Shown: piece by piece, positions 23,731-33,100 of the stretch
Layout of the letters: every line of letters begins with the position of its first letter
Position numbering within the stretch: the first letter of the stretch is position 1
Assembly (NCBI GenBank): GCA_963589425.1
Contig: CAVAKZ010000090.1
Span: forward strand, 1 to 59,438
Direction of reading: 5' to 3'
Source of the DNA: CAKRJP01 sp963589425
GTDB lineage: Bacteria; Bacillota; Clostridia; Lachnospirales; Lachnospiraceae
Length of the DNA stretch: 59,438 bases
Program-made: the position numbers and the translations under genes
The notes under the pieces: generated by a model
What the model saw: the letters and a program-made list of their open reading frames with translations, nothing else
What the model was told of the DNA's origin: nothing
Database searches by the model: none

Positions 23731-24051
23731 CTATTCGTCCTCCTTCTCATAATTATTACGAATTGGGAGTTTATCAACCTCTTGCATTATTCGCTTTGCA
23801 GAGCCGTTCCCTCCCAATTTTTCGTATGGTTCATACAAATATCTTCGCAGATTCTCATACTCGTCCTGTGTTATATATCCCTTCTCGATATATTGCATAC
23901 CAAGATACATAATGCGATCATGAGCTAAGCCCACGAGCATTTCTGTTTTTACGTCTCTAGTTTCGCTTCTCTTCTGCAAATAAGCCCACAGACCAGAAGA
24001 TGCGAGAACTGAGCTAAAGATTGTAACTACAATCTGAAACCATGGTTCCAT
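23731..24051 (-). CDS. lysis-region membrane protein, 106 aa
   Basis: Starts at 24051 after AAGGAGGAG. One N-terminal membrane helix (about residues 5-26) precedes a cytoplasmic helical domain with the pattern YIEKGYITQDEYENLRRYLYEPYEKLGGNG, a pattern often found next to phage holins. It may modulate lysis timing; this is inference. Confidence 0.7.
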   Translation of the reverse strand: MEPWFQIVVTIFSSVLASSGLWAYLQKRSETRDVKTEMLVGLAHDRIMYLGMQYIEKGYITQDEYENLRRYLYEPYEKLGGNGSAKRIMQEVDKLPIRNNYEKEDE

Positions 24052-24065
24052 CTTTCTCCTCCTTC

Positions 24066-25274
24066 TCATGCACACATAGTTGTAGACCTATCTGTTACGA
24101 TCAGCTTCTTGTTGACTATCGTAATTTCCTTGTTAAATAGGTCTTCATAAAGCTGTATTAAGTTCCTACGTTTCGTCTTGGATAATAGCTTATAATGTGC
24201 ACCCATCCAGCCACGAAACATGTTTTCTACATTTTTGTAGTCACACTCGCCGTTTTCAACCTTAACGGCAAGTTTCTTAAGTTTCCTTCGCATTGTAGTC
24301 ACCCTATCCGGATTTAGGTGCTTGACCACTTCACCATCATCAGCAAGCCTATACTCGATTTGCAGAAATTTGAATGTACTTGAAATCTTTACGATTCTCG
24401 TTTTCTTCATGTTGATATGGATGCCATATTCCTCTGCAATGATACAGATGTTAGCGAGCAGGTCTTCTAATTCCTCTTTGCTCGGGTTCATGATGTACCA
24501 GTCATCCATATACCTCCCGTAGAATTTCTGTCTACGTACATATTTCACATAGTTATCAATCCGGTACGGATAATAGATACCAATGACTTGGGATAACTGG
24601 TCGCCAATATTGACGGATTTCTCCATCCATTTTTCGCCGGTAAGTAGCTCTTTTGGAATATTCCGATACTCTAGCTTATTAAAAGTATCGCTCATGCAGT
24701 GTTCGTATTCTTCGTCCGACATATACGAAACATCAATCTTAAAGCTGTCAAATATCACAGTCAGAATCCAATTGATGAATTCATCGTCGTCGAATAATTT
24801 TAACAGCTCTCGCTTAGCAATCTCATGGATTATGTTGTCATAGAACTTTGAAAAATCGCCAAACAATATCCAGCCGTCATTACCATACAATTTGTAGTAT
24901 TTGTGCAGGTGGATTTCGAATCGTTTCCTTTGCTGTGAGATTCCACGACCTTTAATAGACGCACAGTTATCGTAAATAATGTGATCCTTTACTTTTGGTA
25001 GTAACACCTCGTCGCATAAGGAATGACGGACAATACGGTCACGAATTTGGATGCTTGTAATAGGTCTTATTCGACCTCTTTCATGCAGCGTAAACTCCTG
25101 TGTTGGTCCATTTTGAAGATTCCGAGTAAGAATCTGCTCCTGGATTTGAAGTATGTATCTCAGAAAATCCATCATGAATCTCTGAGTGGTTTCTTTCCAT
25201 TTGCTGCTTTTTACAGAGGTCTTGTAAGCCCTGTACAAATTGTTGGCGTCGCTGACTATCGCCTCATAGTCCAT
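24066..25274 (-). CDS. DGR reverse transcriptase
   Basis: 402 residues with reverse transcriptase motifs: FGDFSKFYDNI (motif A, Asp at 140), NIGDQLSQVIG (222-232), which contains the DGR-typical IGxxxSQ, and YMDDW (255-259) with the catalytic aspartates. It should copy the template RNA into cDNA while misincorporating at template adenines. It is last in the cassette target-XkdX-avd-TR-RT, the same order (VR, avd, TR, RT) as in phage BPP-1. The start at 25274 lies about 100 bases after the template repeat. Confidence 0.95.
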   Translation of the reverse strand: MDYEAIVSDANNLYRAYKTSVKSSKWKETTQRFMMDFLRYILQIQEQILTRNLQNGPTQEFTLHERGRIRPITSIQIRDRIVRHSLCDEVLLPKVKDHIIYDNCASIKGRGISQQRKRFEIHLHKYYKLYGNDGWILFGDFSKFYDNIIHEIAKRELLKLFDDDEFINWILTVIFDSFKIDVSYMSDEEYEHCMSDTFNKLEYRNIPKELLTGEKWMEKSVNIGDQLSQVIGIYYPYRIDNYVKYVRRQKFYGRYMDDWYIMNPSKEELEDLLANICIIAEEYGIHINMKKTRIVKISSTFKFLQIEYRLADDGEVVKHLNPDRVTTMRRKLKKLAVKVENGECDYKNVENMFRGWMGAHYKLLSKTKRRNLIQLYEDLFNKEITIVNKKLIVTDRSTTMCA

Positions 25275-25384
25275 AAGCTATTCACCGTTATAGCAATACT
25301 TACCGTAGTAAATTGCATTAGGCTTTGTGATTTATCCTTTCGGAACGGTATAACATCTCCTTCTTCGTTGGTTAATCGAAGAAT

Positions 25385-25473
25385 CCGGACGAACTCCATT
25401 AGAGTTCGAAGCGTTGTTGTAGTTCGTATTGCCATTGTTGTTCACATTAGCGAAATTCGTCGAAGACACGACG
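25385..25473 (-). repeat. DGR template repeat (TR)
   Basis: Between avd and the RT gene. Read in the target frame it gives VSST-N-FA-N-V-N-N-N-G-N-T-N-Y-N-N-AS-N-S-N-GVRP, that is, 11 AAC/AAT codons, the signature of an adenine-mutagenesis template. It aligns without gaps to VR1 (26520-26605) and VR2 (13434-13519). It is presumably transcribed as part of a noncoding RNA with flanking avd and RT-leader sequence. Confidence 0.93.
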
Positions 25474-25492
25474 CATGATTAGACGTTACCCT

Positions 25493-25981
25493 TTAACTAT
25501 GAGGCTTTAGCCTTCTGTCATTACGACGCCAGTGTTTTATCAAATCGATTTCTCGATCGATAGCTTTGACATATCGGGCGTATAGATTGATGTCAACATC
25601 AAATATCTCTACAACCCTCTGGAGTTCTTTCATCAACTGCTCACAATTTGCAATAGCGGCTAGCTGATACTCCTGACGTATTTCGTACTCACGCAGCGTA
25701 GTTGTTTTACCAAGATAAATAGAGTTAGCTCCTCGGATGTTATTAGTTATCTGAGAAGCCAACTTATCTATTCTGGATTTGAAATTATACATAAGCTGGC
25801 GATAATAAGCGAAATCCTCAGTCTTAATATCGCCATACGCATATTTCTTTCGGACAAAATGATCTACATCTTTTACTCCGAAACTACGCCGCATCAAATC
25901 AATTAACATATCATGCAATTCAATTGAGTACGTGATCGCTTCAAATTTTGACTCTTTTCGGTCGCCTAACAGGACACTCAT
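25493..25981 (-). CDS. avd: DGR accessory variability protein (Avd)
   Basis: 162 residues, almost all helical, rich in Arg/Lys with the four-helix-bundle character of Avd proteins (ITYSIELHDMLIDLMRRSFG, DFAYYRQLMYNFKSRIDKLASQI, AIANCEQLMKELQRVVEIF). In BPP-1 Avd forms a pentamer that binds the RT and template RNA. Its ATG overlaps the XkdX stop (ATGA), so I take 25981 as the start. Lies directly upstream of TR. Confidence 0.85.
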   Translation of the reverse strand: MSVLLGDRKESKFEAITYSIELHDMLIDLMRRSFGVKDVDHFVRKKYAYGDIKTEDFAYYRQLMYNFKSRIDKLASQITNNIRGANSIYLGKTTTLREYEIRQEYQLAAIANCEQLMKELQRVVEIFDVDINLYARYVKAIDREIDLIKHWRRNDRRLKPHS

Positions 25982-26121
25982 TCGTAATCCTTGCCGGTGA
26001 TCTCTTTGAATTCCTCTTTGGTAATCCAACCCATCTTCACGGCATTACGAACTCTGGTCTCATTCCACACCTTCATACTGTACCAATGCTTTACATTACT
26101 GTAATTCTTGCTATGTTCCAT
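25978..26121 (-). CDS. XkdX-family protein, 47 aa
   Basis: A short ORF whose product, with VKHWYSMKVWNETRVRNAVKM, GWITKEEFKEITG and KDY, matches the XkdX family found after tail fibre genes in Firmicutes phages. GGAGG precedes the ATG at 26121. It is translationally coupled to avd. Confidence 0.85.
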   Translation of the reverse strand: MEHSKNYSNVKHWYSMKVWNETRVRNAVKMGWITKEEFKEITGKDYE

Positions 26122-26136
26122 GGTGATCCTCCTTCT

Positions 26137-26448
26137 TTATAATTCTACGTTAGTCATCATCGCAATATATGCAATATCAGATGACATCTTAGTTCTGGCG
26201 AACTCTTCATCGGAGATATCCCGAAGAACGATCCAATATTCTCCCGGAAACTGCTCAACGATCTGAACCAGCTCCATATTGTCATGTGTGGTTTCAGTCG
26301 TTCCGTCGCTAATTACGACCGGGGAGCAAGTACCGGCGAATGCTGATTCATCAATCTTTTCCGTGGAAATATAATTGTTTCCATTCAGTTTTAGATTGTC
26401 AATCTCAGTGCCGTCACTGAGTGTAATCTTATAAATCTTATCTTCCAT
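26137..26448 (-). CDS. tail-associated hypothetical protein, 103 aa
   Basis: A beta-rich soluble protein beginning EDKIYKITLSDGTEIDNLKLNGNNY and ending with a helical segment. Proteins with this start are usual between the tail fibre and XkdX genes in Clostridia phages. Exact role unknown. Confidence 0.65.
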   Translation of the reverse strand: MEDKIYKITLSDGTEIDNLKLNGNNYISTEKIDESAFAGTCSPVVISDGTTETTHDNMELVQIVEQFPGEYWIVLRDISDEEFARTKMSSDIAYIAMMTNVEL

Positions 26449-26476
26449 AAATAGAAGCTCCTTTCAAAAATCGTTA

Positions 26477-26512
26477 AACGTGGCATTCGCCACGGGATTT
26501 ATCTAACCAACC
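26477..26512 (-). promoter_or_regulatory. DGR target-site module with hairpin (VR1)
   Basis: Identical to 13392-13427. The 6-bp hairpin lies at 26479-26494. It includes the stop codon of target 1, read in a different frame than at VR2. Confidence 0.75.
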
Positions 26513-27321
26513 GGGAAGACCGGACGAACCCCACCAGAGTACGAAGCGTTGCCGAAGTAAGTAACGCCATCGTAGTTCACAAAAGCGAAAAGCGTCGAAG
26601 ACACGACGTCTCTCAGCCAATAGCTTTCTCGGTTCGTAATAAATTTCGGACACACCATGGGCAGTGCCAGCTGGGTCTTACTCGGTGTATAAATATTCGG
26701 AATATTAGTTCCGTCAGCTGCAACACCGAAATGAATATGACCGTACATCATAATCTCACTCGGTAACTCAACGCTGGAATCATACCATGATCCTCCGGAA
26801 GGTCTTCCGTTAGAAACTGCGTTACACAGATGCTCGCGGTGGGTAAGAACCGCACTTCCGAATGCTGAATTGATGATGGTCTTCGCATTCGCCAGATTAG
26901 AAGTATACATTGCAGAACCGACATAACCGCCAGTTGTCACGTTCGAAGTGTTCATCTGTGCGTAATATAAACACTTTCTTGGCATTACAACTACGTGATG
27001 CTTAGTGAATGCGGTATCTCCGCAGTTATACCAATAATCGAAGTCCACAATAACCCACTCGATATTGTTAATCACCCAGTAGTCACCAAGCCATAATCCC
27101 TCGAATGTTCCATCCTGGATATGTGCTTTCTGTTCTGTAGTTAGACTGGTTCCCAGATTCTTTCCTCTGAAAATCATTCTGTGAAGCTCTGATGATGTCA
27201 TGTGCAATGCTGATAAAATCGCATCGCCGACAAAAATCTTCTTTGTACCGTTATCGCCGTCCGTAATCAGGATATTATCCGATGTGAACTTCTCGATAGC
27301 CGGGTATTCCGTCATCTTCAT
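26503..27321 (-). CDS. DGR target protein 1, tail tip/receptor-binding protein
   Basis: 272 residues. An N-terminal virion-anchoring part (about 1-70) is followed by a DUF6273-like C-type lectin fold: GLWLGDYWVINNIEWVIVDFDYWY, then YWLRDVVSSTLFAFV and a final GGVRPVFPVG. The last 30 residues contain VR1 (26520-26605), with 16 changes at template adenines and one silent change elsewhere. Its position among tail genes makes it the likely receptor-binding, host-range-switching protein. Confidence 0.9.
   Translation of the reverse strand: MKMTEYPAIEKFTSDNILITDGDNGTKKIFVGDAILSALHMTSSELHRMIFRGKNLGTSLTTEQKAHIQDGTFEGLWLGDYWVINNIEWVIVDFDYWYNCGDTAFTKHHVVVMPRKCLYYAQMNTSNVTTGGYVGSAMYTSNLANAKTIINSAFGSAVLTHREHLCNAVSNGRPSGGSWYDSSVELPSEIMMYGHIHFGVAADGTNIPNIYTPSKTQLALPMVCPKFITNRESYWLRDVVSSTLFAFVNYDGVTYFGNASYSGGVRPVFPVG
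26520..26605 (-). repeat. DGR variable repeat VR1
   Basis: 86 bp aligned to TR 25385-25470. Asn codons become Leu, Phe, Asn, Tyr, Asp, Val, Tyr, Gly, Asn, Tyr and Gly. The only non-adenine difference is a G to T at the third base of the Thr codon (ACG to ACT). Confidence 0.92.
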
Positions 27322-27338
27322 AATTGAATTTCCTTTCT

Positions 27339-28163
27339 TTATGCTATTTTGTATACGATCTTGCCCTGCATATTGGTATCGTAGCTATCCTCTAATGCAT
27401 CTCCATCCGAATCATCAACTGTATCGTAGATGCAGTATTCTTTCGTAAGCGTACCGAACTTATTCTGCAATTCGAGAATCTGCTGTGCCAGTTTAGCGGC
27501 AATATCCCCGTCCAGAATAGTCTGTAGATTTCCAAACCAAGTGTTAAACTCTAACTGAGAGTCGGACATCCACTTTGCCATCTGGTTATTATCTTCTTCG
27601 GTTTCCTTCGTAAACCATTGTGTCCACTGATCCTGCCATTGAGCTACAACATTGTCAATATTCACAACCTGAAGTATTCCGGTAATATAAGGACAGTTGC
27701 TGGTACCAATCATATTCGTGATGTTGGATTGTGTTATGTCGCTCGAACCGGCTTTACGATAAATATAAGCCAGCGGGTACTGATGAACGTCCAGTGTACT
27801 AACCATGGTTGGATACTGCGGACTGCTCGATGGAGTACCTTTTATGATCTTGATACTTCCGGCTCTTACGGTTTCGCTATGATCTATCTCAATAACAACA
27901 GCGTCATATCTATCCAGCAATACCTCTGATACATCAGCCGTTATCGGTAGAATTGCATCGTTCAAGAGCCACGTGCTGTTAAACCACGCTCGTCCGATTC
28001 CGACTGTGATCACATTTCCGGTATCAGCCTTCACACCAAAAGCCGTGCCAATATTGGCAAACACGCCGTCATTGATGATACCGTCAAATATAGCCGACAT
28101 CTGTTCCGCATTATATCGTCTGTCGCCGTTCAGTGAATTGAAAAATCCACTTGTAACACTCAT
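27339..28163 (-). CDS. tail/baseplate protein, 274 aa
   Basis: It begins MSVTSGFFNSLNGDRRYNAEQMSAIF, a start typical of baseplate upper or fibre-anchoring proteins of Firmicutes siphophages, followed by a beta-rich domain (ITVGIGRAWFNSTWLLND, DRYDAVVIEID) and a C-terminal helix. It likely links the tail tip to the variable protein encoded next. Confidence 0.75.
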   Translation of the reverse strand: MSVTSGFFNSLNGDRRYNAEQMSAIFDGIINDGVFANIGTAFGVKADTGNVITVGIGRAWFNSTWLLNDAILPITADVSEVLLDRYDAVVIEIDHSETVRAGSIKIIKGTPSSSPQYPTMVSTLDVHQYPLAYIYRKAGSSDITQSNITNMIGTSNCPYITGILQVVNIDNVVAQWQDQWTQWFTKETEEDNNQMAKWMSDSQLEFNTWFGNLQTILDGDIAAKLAQQILELQNKFGTLTKEYCIYDTVDDSDGDALEDSYDTNMQGKIVYKIA

Positions 28164-28169
28164 GCCTTA

Positions 28170-29243
28170 TCACTCTCCTTCCTCGTCTATTGTCTTAAAA
28201 GTCGGATACACGGAATATCCGTCTTTATCTGCCGAATTCACAATTTCAAGGATTCGGGCTTTTGTTTCGTGTCCGTATTCGTTTGCGATCTGGACAATAT
28301 CTCCATTAAAGAAATCTTCTCCGTAACGGAACATAATCGTTGTTTCAGTTTCTCCCTCGAAGGAGGTAACGCTGGTGTTCTCGGCAAGCTTTTCTTTTCC
28401 TCGCTGCTGTAACTGAGCAATATACTCGGCATCTGTCAGCGTCACGCCGTCTCCAACATCGGAAGAAATATCTCTGGCATCTGTAAATAGCTCACGTCGA
28501 TCAAGACCACTGCCGCTACCGACTGTTGTATACCGTCTGGCAGCTCCCTCACCTTCTCCTCCAACCAAAGTAATGGTTTTCAGGGAAGACTTGGATTCGA
28601 TGTAATTACTATTGATGATGTTCTCGAACTTCGGAGAAAATATAACATATGGATTCTCGGTCTGGTCGTAAGAGCGATCTGTACCGGCATAAAGCTCAAA
28701 GACAAACTGTTTTTCATCGTTTAGTGTGACCTTAAATCCAATTCCCTGCTCCTCGCAGATGCCTTGAATCACATCATAAAGGTTGTCACCCGTATACTGG
28801 GCTTCCAGCTTCAATTCTGTAATCTTGGTATCTGTAGATTCCTTAAATACAAAATTGGAAATCTTCCTGCTGCTGTCTGAAGGAGAAATTACGTTCTCAT
28901 TAAGCAGTGTTTTTATTCCATTTTGAAGATTTCCGCTGAGTGTCTTCTGTCCCCAGACGATGCGTCTGTCCAAAATGGATTCGAGTGAACGTCCGGTCAC
29001 GGTTACATGATTACCCTCCTCCGTATCAGATGAGATTTGGATTTTCTCGATAATCATAACGTGTTCTGAGTCTCGGCTCTGCATGTAATAGTCCTGCTGA
29101 ATGAATTCCAACAGACCATCACGCATTGCTTCGTACAGTTCGAAATCTCCGTACTTATAATACCTATCAGTCCAGATGAAAGACTCATAGGTGTCTACGA
29201 TGGCGACAGCATCAAGGTCTTTGTTGAGAATTGTAACGTCCAT
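28170..29243 (-). CDS. Gp37-like tail protein, 357 aa
   Basis: Resembles the siphovirus ReqiPepy6 Gp37-like family: DVTILNKDLDAVAIVDTYESFIWTDRY, HVTVTGRSLESILDRRIV, and a baseplate-hub-type beta structure. Such proteins form the tail tip hub. It sits between Dit-like and fibre genes, the canonical order. Confidence 0.8.
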   Translation of the reverse strand: MDVTILNKDLDAVAIVDTYESFIWTDRYYKYGDFELYEAMRDGLLEFIQQDYYMQSRDSEHVMIIEKIQISSDTEEGNHVTVTGRSLESILDRRIVWGQKTLSGNLQNGIKTLLNENVISPSDSSRKISNFVFKESTDTKITELKLEAQYTGDNLYDVIQGICEEQGIGFKVTLNDEKQFVFELYAGTDRSYDQTENPYVIFSPKFENIINSNYIESKSSLKTITLVGGEGEGAARRYTTVGSGSGLDRRELFTDARDISSDVGDGVTLTDAEYIAQLQQRGKEKLAENTSVTSFEGETETTIMFRYGEDFFNGDIVQIANEYGHETKARILEIVNSADKDGYSVYPTFKTIDEEGE

Positions 29244-29248
29244 AAATG

Positions 29249-30163
29249 CTATACCCCCTCGTATATGATCTGATTTTCAATCCTAAACTGTAAGTTTGTG
29301 CTTCCGTATTCAGCCGTGTAAGCGAAGATGTTATCGCCTTTCGTAAGCTGGAACCAGTCCGCATCCTTATCCAGACAGTTTAAGATGTTTGTTGTCTTAC
29401 CACTTCTTAACAGCGTAATAGACTTGCTTCCTTTTACCGTACAGATAATGATTTCATCACCTGCTACAATTCCAGAGCCTGTAAATTTCTCCAGCTTGTC
29501 TGTGTCAATACGCATGACTTCACGAGTACCAGTGTTGTAGATGGTAATTGTGTCCGCTTCTCCAATCGCATGGATTGTGATAGTGACTCCAATTTCCGCA
29601 TCACCGTTATACACAACCACACGCTCTGTATCGTTCTTGATTTCGCCCATTTCCAGAAGATTCTCTGTGAGCGATTCATTACCAAACGGAAATTCAAACA
29701 GCGCCTCTACACCATAAAATATCGTGGTGTTGATTCCATCCTGCCCGGCAGAATAAAAGAAAGGATTCGGACATATGATTGAAATATCCGAACCCTCGTC
29801 ACTGCTGAAAATCGTTGGGTCGTTTGATTCCACGTATCCCTCGATTTCAGCCTTTCTGTTGTCTGTTTCTATAAGCACTGTGATCTTCTTTTTAATGGGA
29901 AAGTATTTATATGAAAGCTGTCTAGCTTCCTCGATTGTAGCATTCCACATATATCCCAGAGAAATCACAATGTTTCGGCTTGGCATCCTGGACGAGTTAA
30001 ACAGACTTCCATCATTTGTAGCAACTTCTGTTGTGTTAATGCTCGCTTTCCCAGGACCCAAACCAGTCATTGACTTGACGATGAAACCGGATTCCTCCGG
30101 TCTCGCCAAATCAAGCTTGATACTATCGCCAAGATAGTTTGTAAACGTGATCGTACGAATCAT
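29249..30163 (-). CDS. distal tail (Dit-like) protein, 304 aa
   Basis: It starts IRTITFTNYLGDSIKLDL, as in phage tail family Dit proteins, with the conserved SRNIVISLGYMWNATIEEARQL and a C-terminal beta domain. Dit forms the hub between tail tube and tip. It overlaps the tape measure gene by 4 bp. Confidence 0.82.
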   Translation of the reverse strand: MIRTITFTNYLGDSIKLDLARPEESGFIVKSMTGLGPGKASINTTEVATNDGSLFNSSRMPSRNIVISLGYMWNATIEEARQLSYKYFPIKKKITVLIETDNRKAEIEGYVESNDPTIFSSDEGSDISIICPNPFFYSAGQDGINTTIFYGVEALFEFPFGNESLTENLLEMGEIKNDTERVVVYNGDAEIGVTITIHAIGEADTITIYNTGTREVMRIDTDKLEKFTGSGIVAGDEIIICTVKGSKSITLLRSGKTTNILNCLDKDADWFQLTKGDNIFAYTAEYGSTNLQFRIENQIIYEGV

Positions 30164-33100
30164 GTCTCCACCATCCTTTCCATCGCCGAGAACTGATTCT
30201 TCGTCTGCCGATAAATCTCTGTTCTCGACAGTGCCTTAGGCGAATAGTTATTCTGTGTAAAATTGTAAGAGTTACTTGCAGACTGTCCGCTACCTTCATT
30301 TTGAAGTTTGCGCTCCTGTGCTGCCTGTATGCCGGTGCTGATACTGAGAGCCTGTGACCTGCTGAACAGTGAATTTAATCGACTGCTCTTCGCTGTCACA
30401 TCTGAGAGGTCAAGTACAGGTCGAATCGTCGGCTGAGCATCAATACTATCGCTGATTGTGTCTTTCATCTTAGCAATAGCGTTACTAAGACCAGTTTTCG
30501 CAGATTGAGCCATATTTGCACTTGCATTATAGGCTTTATCTTCGTAAGTATCGATTGCATTCACGAATCCAAGACCAAAGAAATTACCAATACGATAACC
30601 CACCTTAGAAGGTGAATGCTCGTCAAGCTCCTCTTCCGCCGCTTCAGCAGCTGCTCTAGCCATTGCTCTGGCTTTTGCCTCTGCCTTGTACATGTTCTGG
30701 TTGATACCATCCGCGAAGCCATCGACTAAATATGCACCAGCCTGTTTGAACTGCTCGTAGTAATCCCTGATTCCCGATACTGCCGAACCCATACTACCAG
30801 TGAAGGCGGTCTTCACTTCGTTTTCTTTGGATTTCACACCAGCTATAAGTTTAACCATGCACTGAGTTCCTGCATTCTGGAATTCGTAATACTTATTCGA
30901 GATTGTCGTGATGCAAGCACTCAAGATAGTTGTAAATGTGTTTCTGGTCTCATAATCTTTCGATTTAATTCCGCCAATCAGCTTTACCATCAGCGATGAG
31001 CCGGCAGTGTTAAACTGAGCCTGCTTATTGTTGATCGCCGTTAGACAGCCGCTGACAATATTGGTTAGTGTGGTCTTTGAATTTGCGTCCTGCGATTTCA
31101 CACCGGCTACAAATTTAATCATCAGATTAGAACCTGCGGAATTGAACTGACTCTGGTAGTTGTTGATGGTTGTAAGCACACCAGTAACCAGAGACGTAAA
31201 CGTCGTGGTCAGATTTCCCTTCTGAGCATTTGCGCCATTGATGAATGTGTTAATCATCGTAGTAGCCGCTGTCGTCACTCGCGAACTCGCATTGTTGAAC
31301 GCGTTAATAAATTCATCAATACCAGCTTTACCGAGCTTCGCCAGTGCCGAACTGAATCCGCTCATACCACTTGTATCAAGGTCTGTCATACCCTTTGCCA
31401 TTTCCACAAGTCGATTAACCTGTGTGGTGACGCTGGACATAACACCTGTATCGATCCCAATAAGTGCGACAGAATATGCCAGCATAGAAGCGCCGAACTT
31501 GACAAGCTGCGTTCCGAACTTCGCTAAATCGTTATCGCCTGTAAACCAGCTCACCAATCCGCCAGTATTTGGAAGTGTATTTGCCAGCTCCACCAAAGCT
31601 TTTCCGGCTGTTGCAGAATTCACGATAGCATTTGCTTTCAGTCCATCAACAGCGTTGCCGAATTTCATTATTGCTTTACCGAATGGAACCAGTTTCTTTC
31701 CGAAGGTGTCGACGTCGTTATTGCCTGTAAACCAGCTCACTACACCACCTGTATTAGGGATTGTAGCCGCCATTTCGGTCATCGCTTTTCCGGCGATAGC
31801 AGCTTCCGTCACAGCATTTGCTTTCAATCCATCAACAGCGTTGCCGAATTTCATCATTGCTTTACCGAATGGAACAAGCTGTTTTCCAAACTCGTCCATA
31901 TCGTTGTTACCGGCAAAGAATCCAATCAGTCCGCCAGTGTTAGGTATCGTGGAAGCCATCTCAGCTAAAGCTTTTCCGGCTGTTGCCGCATTAGCCACCA
32001 CATTTCCGTCCAAATCGCCGATTGTCACTGAGAAATCTCTCATAGCCTCGCCGAAAGGTACAAGCTCTTCTCCGAACTTGGATAAGGATGAACCGCCTGT
32101 AAGCCAGGAAGTCAGCCCCTGTAAAATATCAGCTGCGGTCAGGATGAGTACAGTCTCTGCTAGGGCTTTGACGCCATCCATCATAGATGGTTGAATCTGA
32201 CTCGCTCCTTCTAAAAACGGCTGAACGTTATTCATGAAAGCAGACAAATCAGCTCCGATTTGTGGAAACTGGCTCGACACACCTGTCATAAATCCGCCTA
32301 CGATTCCTCCGACGAACTGACCGATTGCTGTTCCAATTCCCTGTAAGAGCTTTCCGCCTTCTCCGACGAGCCATGATAAGCCCGGTAATTGAGCTAATGC
32401 GCCTACCGCCGCCAATACAATAGCCATTTCCGCAATAACCGCCCCCATTCCAAGAATACCAACCATGGCTCCCGGAACAAGTGCAGCTGTTGCGCTCAAA
32501 GCTACCATAATTGCCGATAATAATCCGATACCCACTATTCCTTTTAACAGAACTGCCGTGTCGATTCCATTAAGCGCATCGACAATACCTGAGAAGAATG
32601 ACATCAATACATCGATTGCCGCTTTGATAAGCACTGGCATATTGCTCGCGATTCCCTCAAGGACTCCGATTAAGAACTTAAATGCCAAGTCCACAATCTG
32701 CGGAGTGTATGCGACCAGTGCACTCATAACACCGACCACCAATTGTAACGCGCCCTCTGCCATCTGTGGAACACATTCAACCAGTACGTCAATCAGCGTC
32801 AGCACAACAGACTTAACTGCTTCTCCGATTGCCGGTGCACCATCTCCAATAGCTTTGCAGAATGCCACGATGCCCTGTCCAACCTGTCCAATAACAGTCG
32901 GAATAAGCCCGGCAATTCCAGTAACAATAACCGTTAGTGCGGCAACTACTGCTGTTGCACCTGCTGCTCCCGCTGCGGCTAACGCTGTAAATCCTACTGC
33001 GAGTGCGGAAAGTCCAGCTCCTGCCGCCAGTAAACCAGTACCCAATGCAAGAACACCAACGCCAATTAAAGCGAGTGCCCCAGATAAGGCGAGAATTGTG

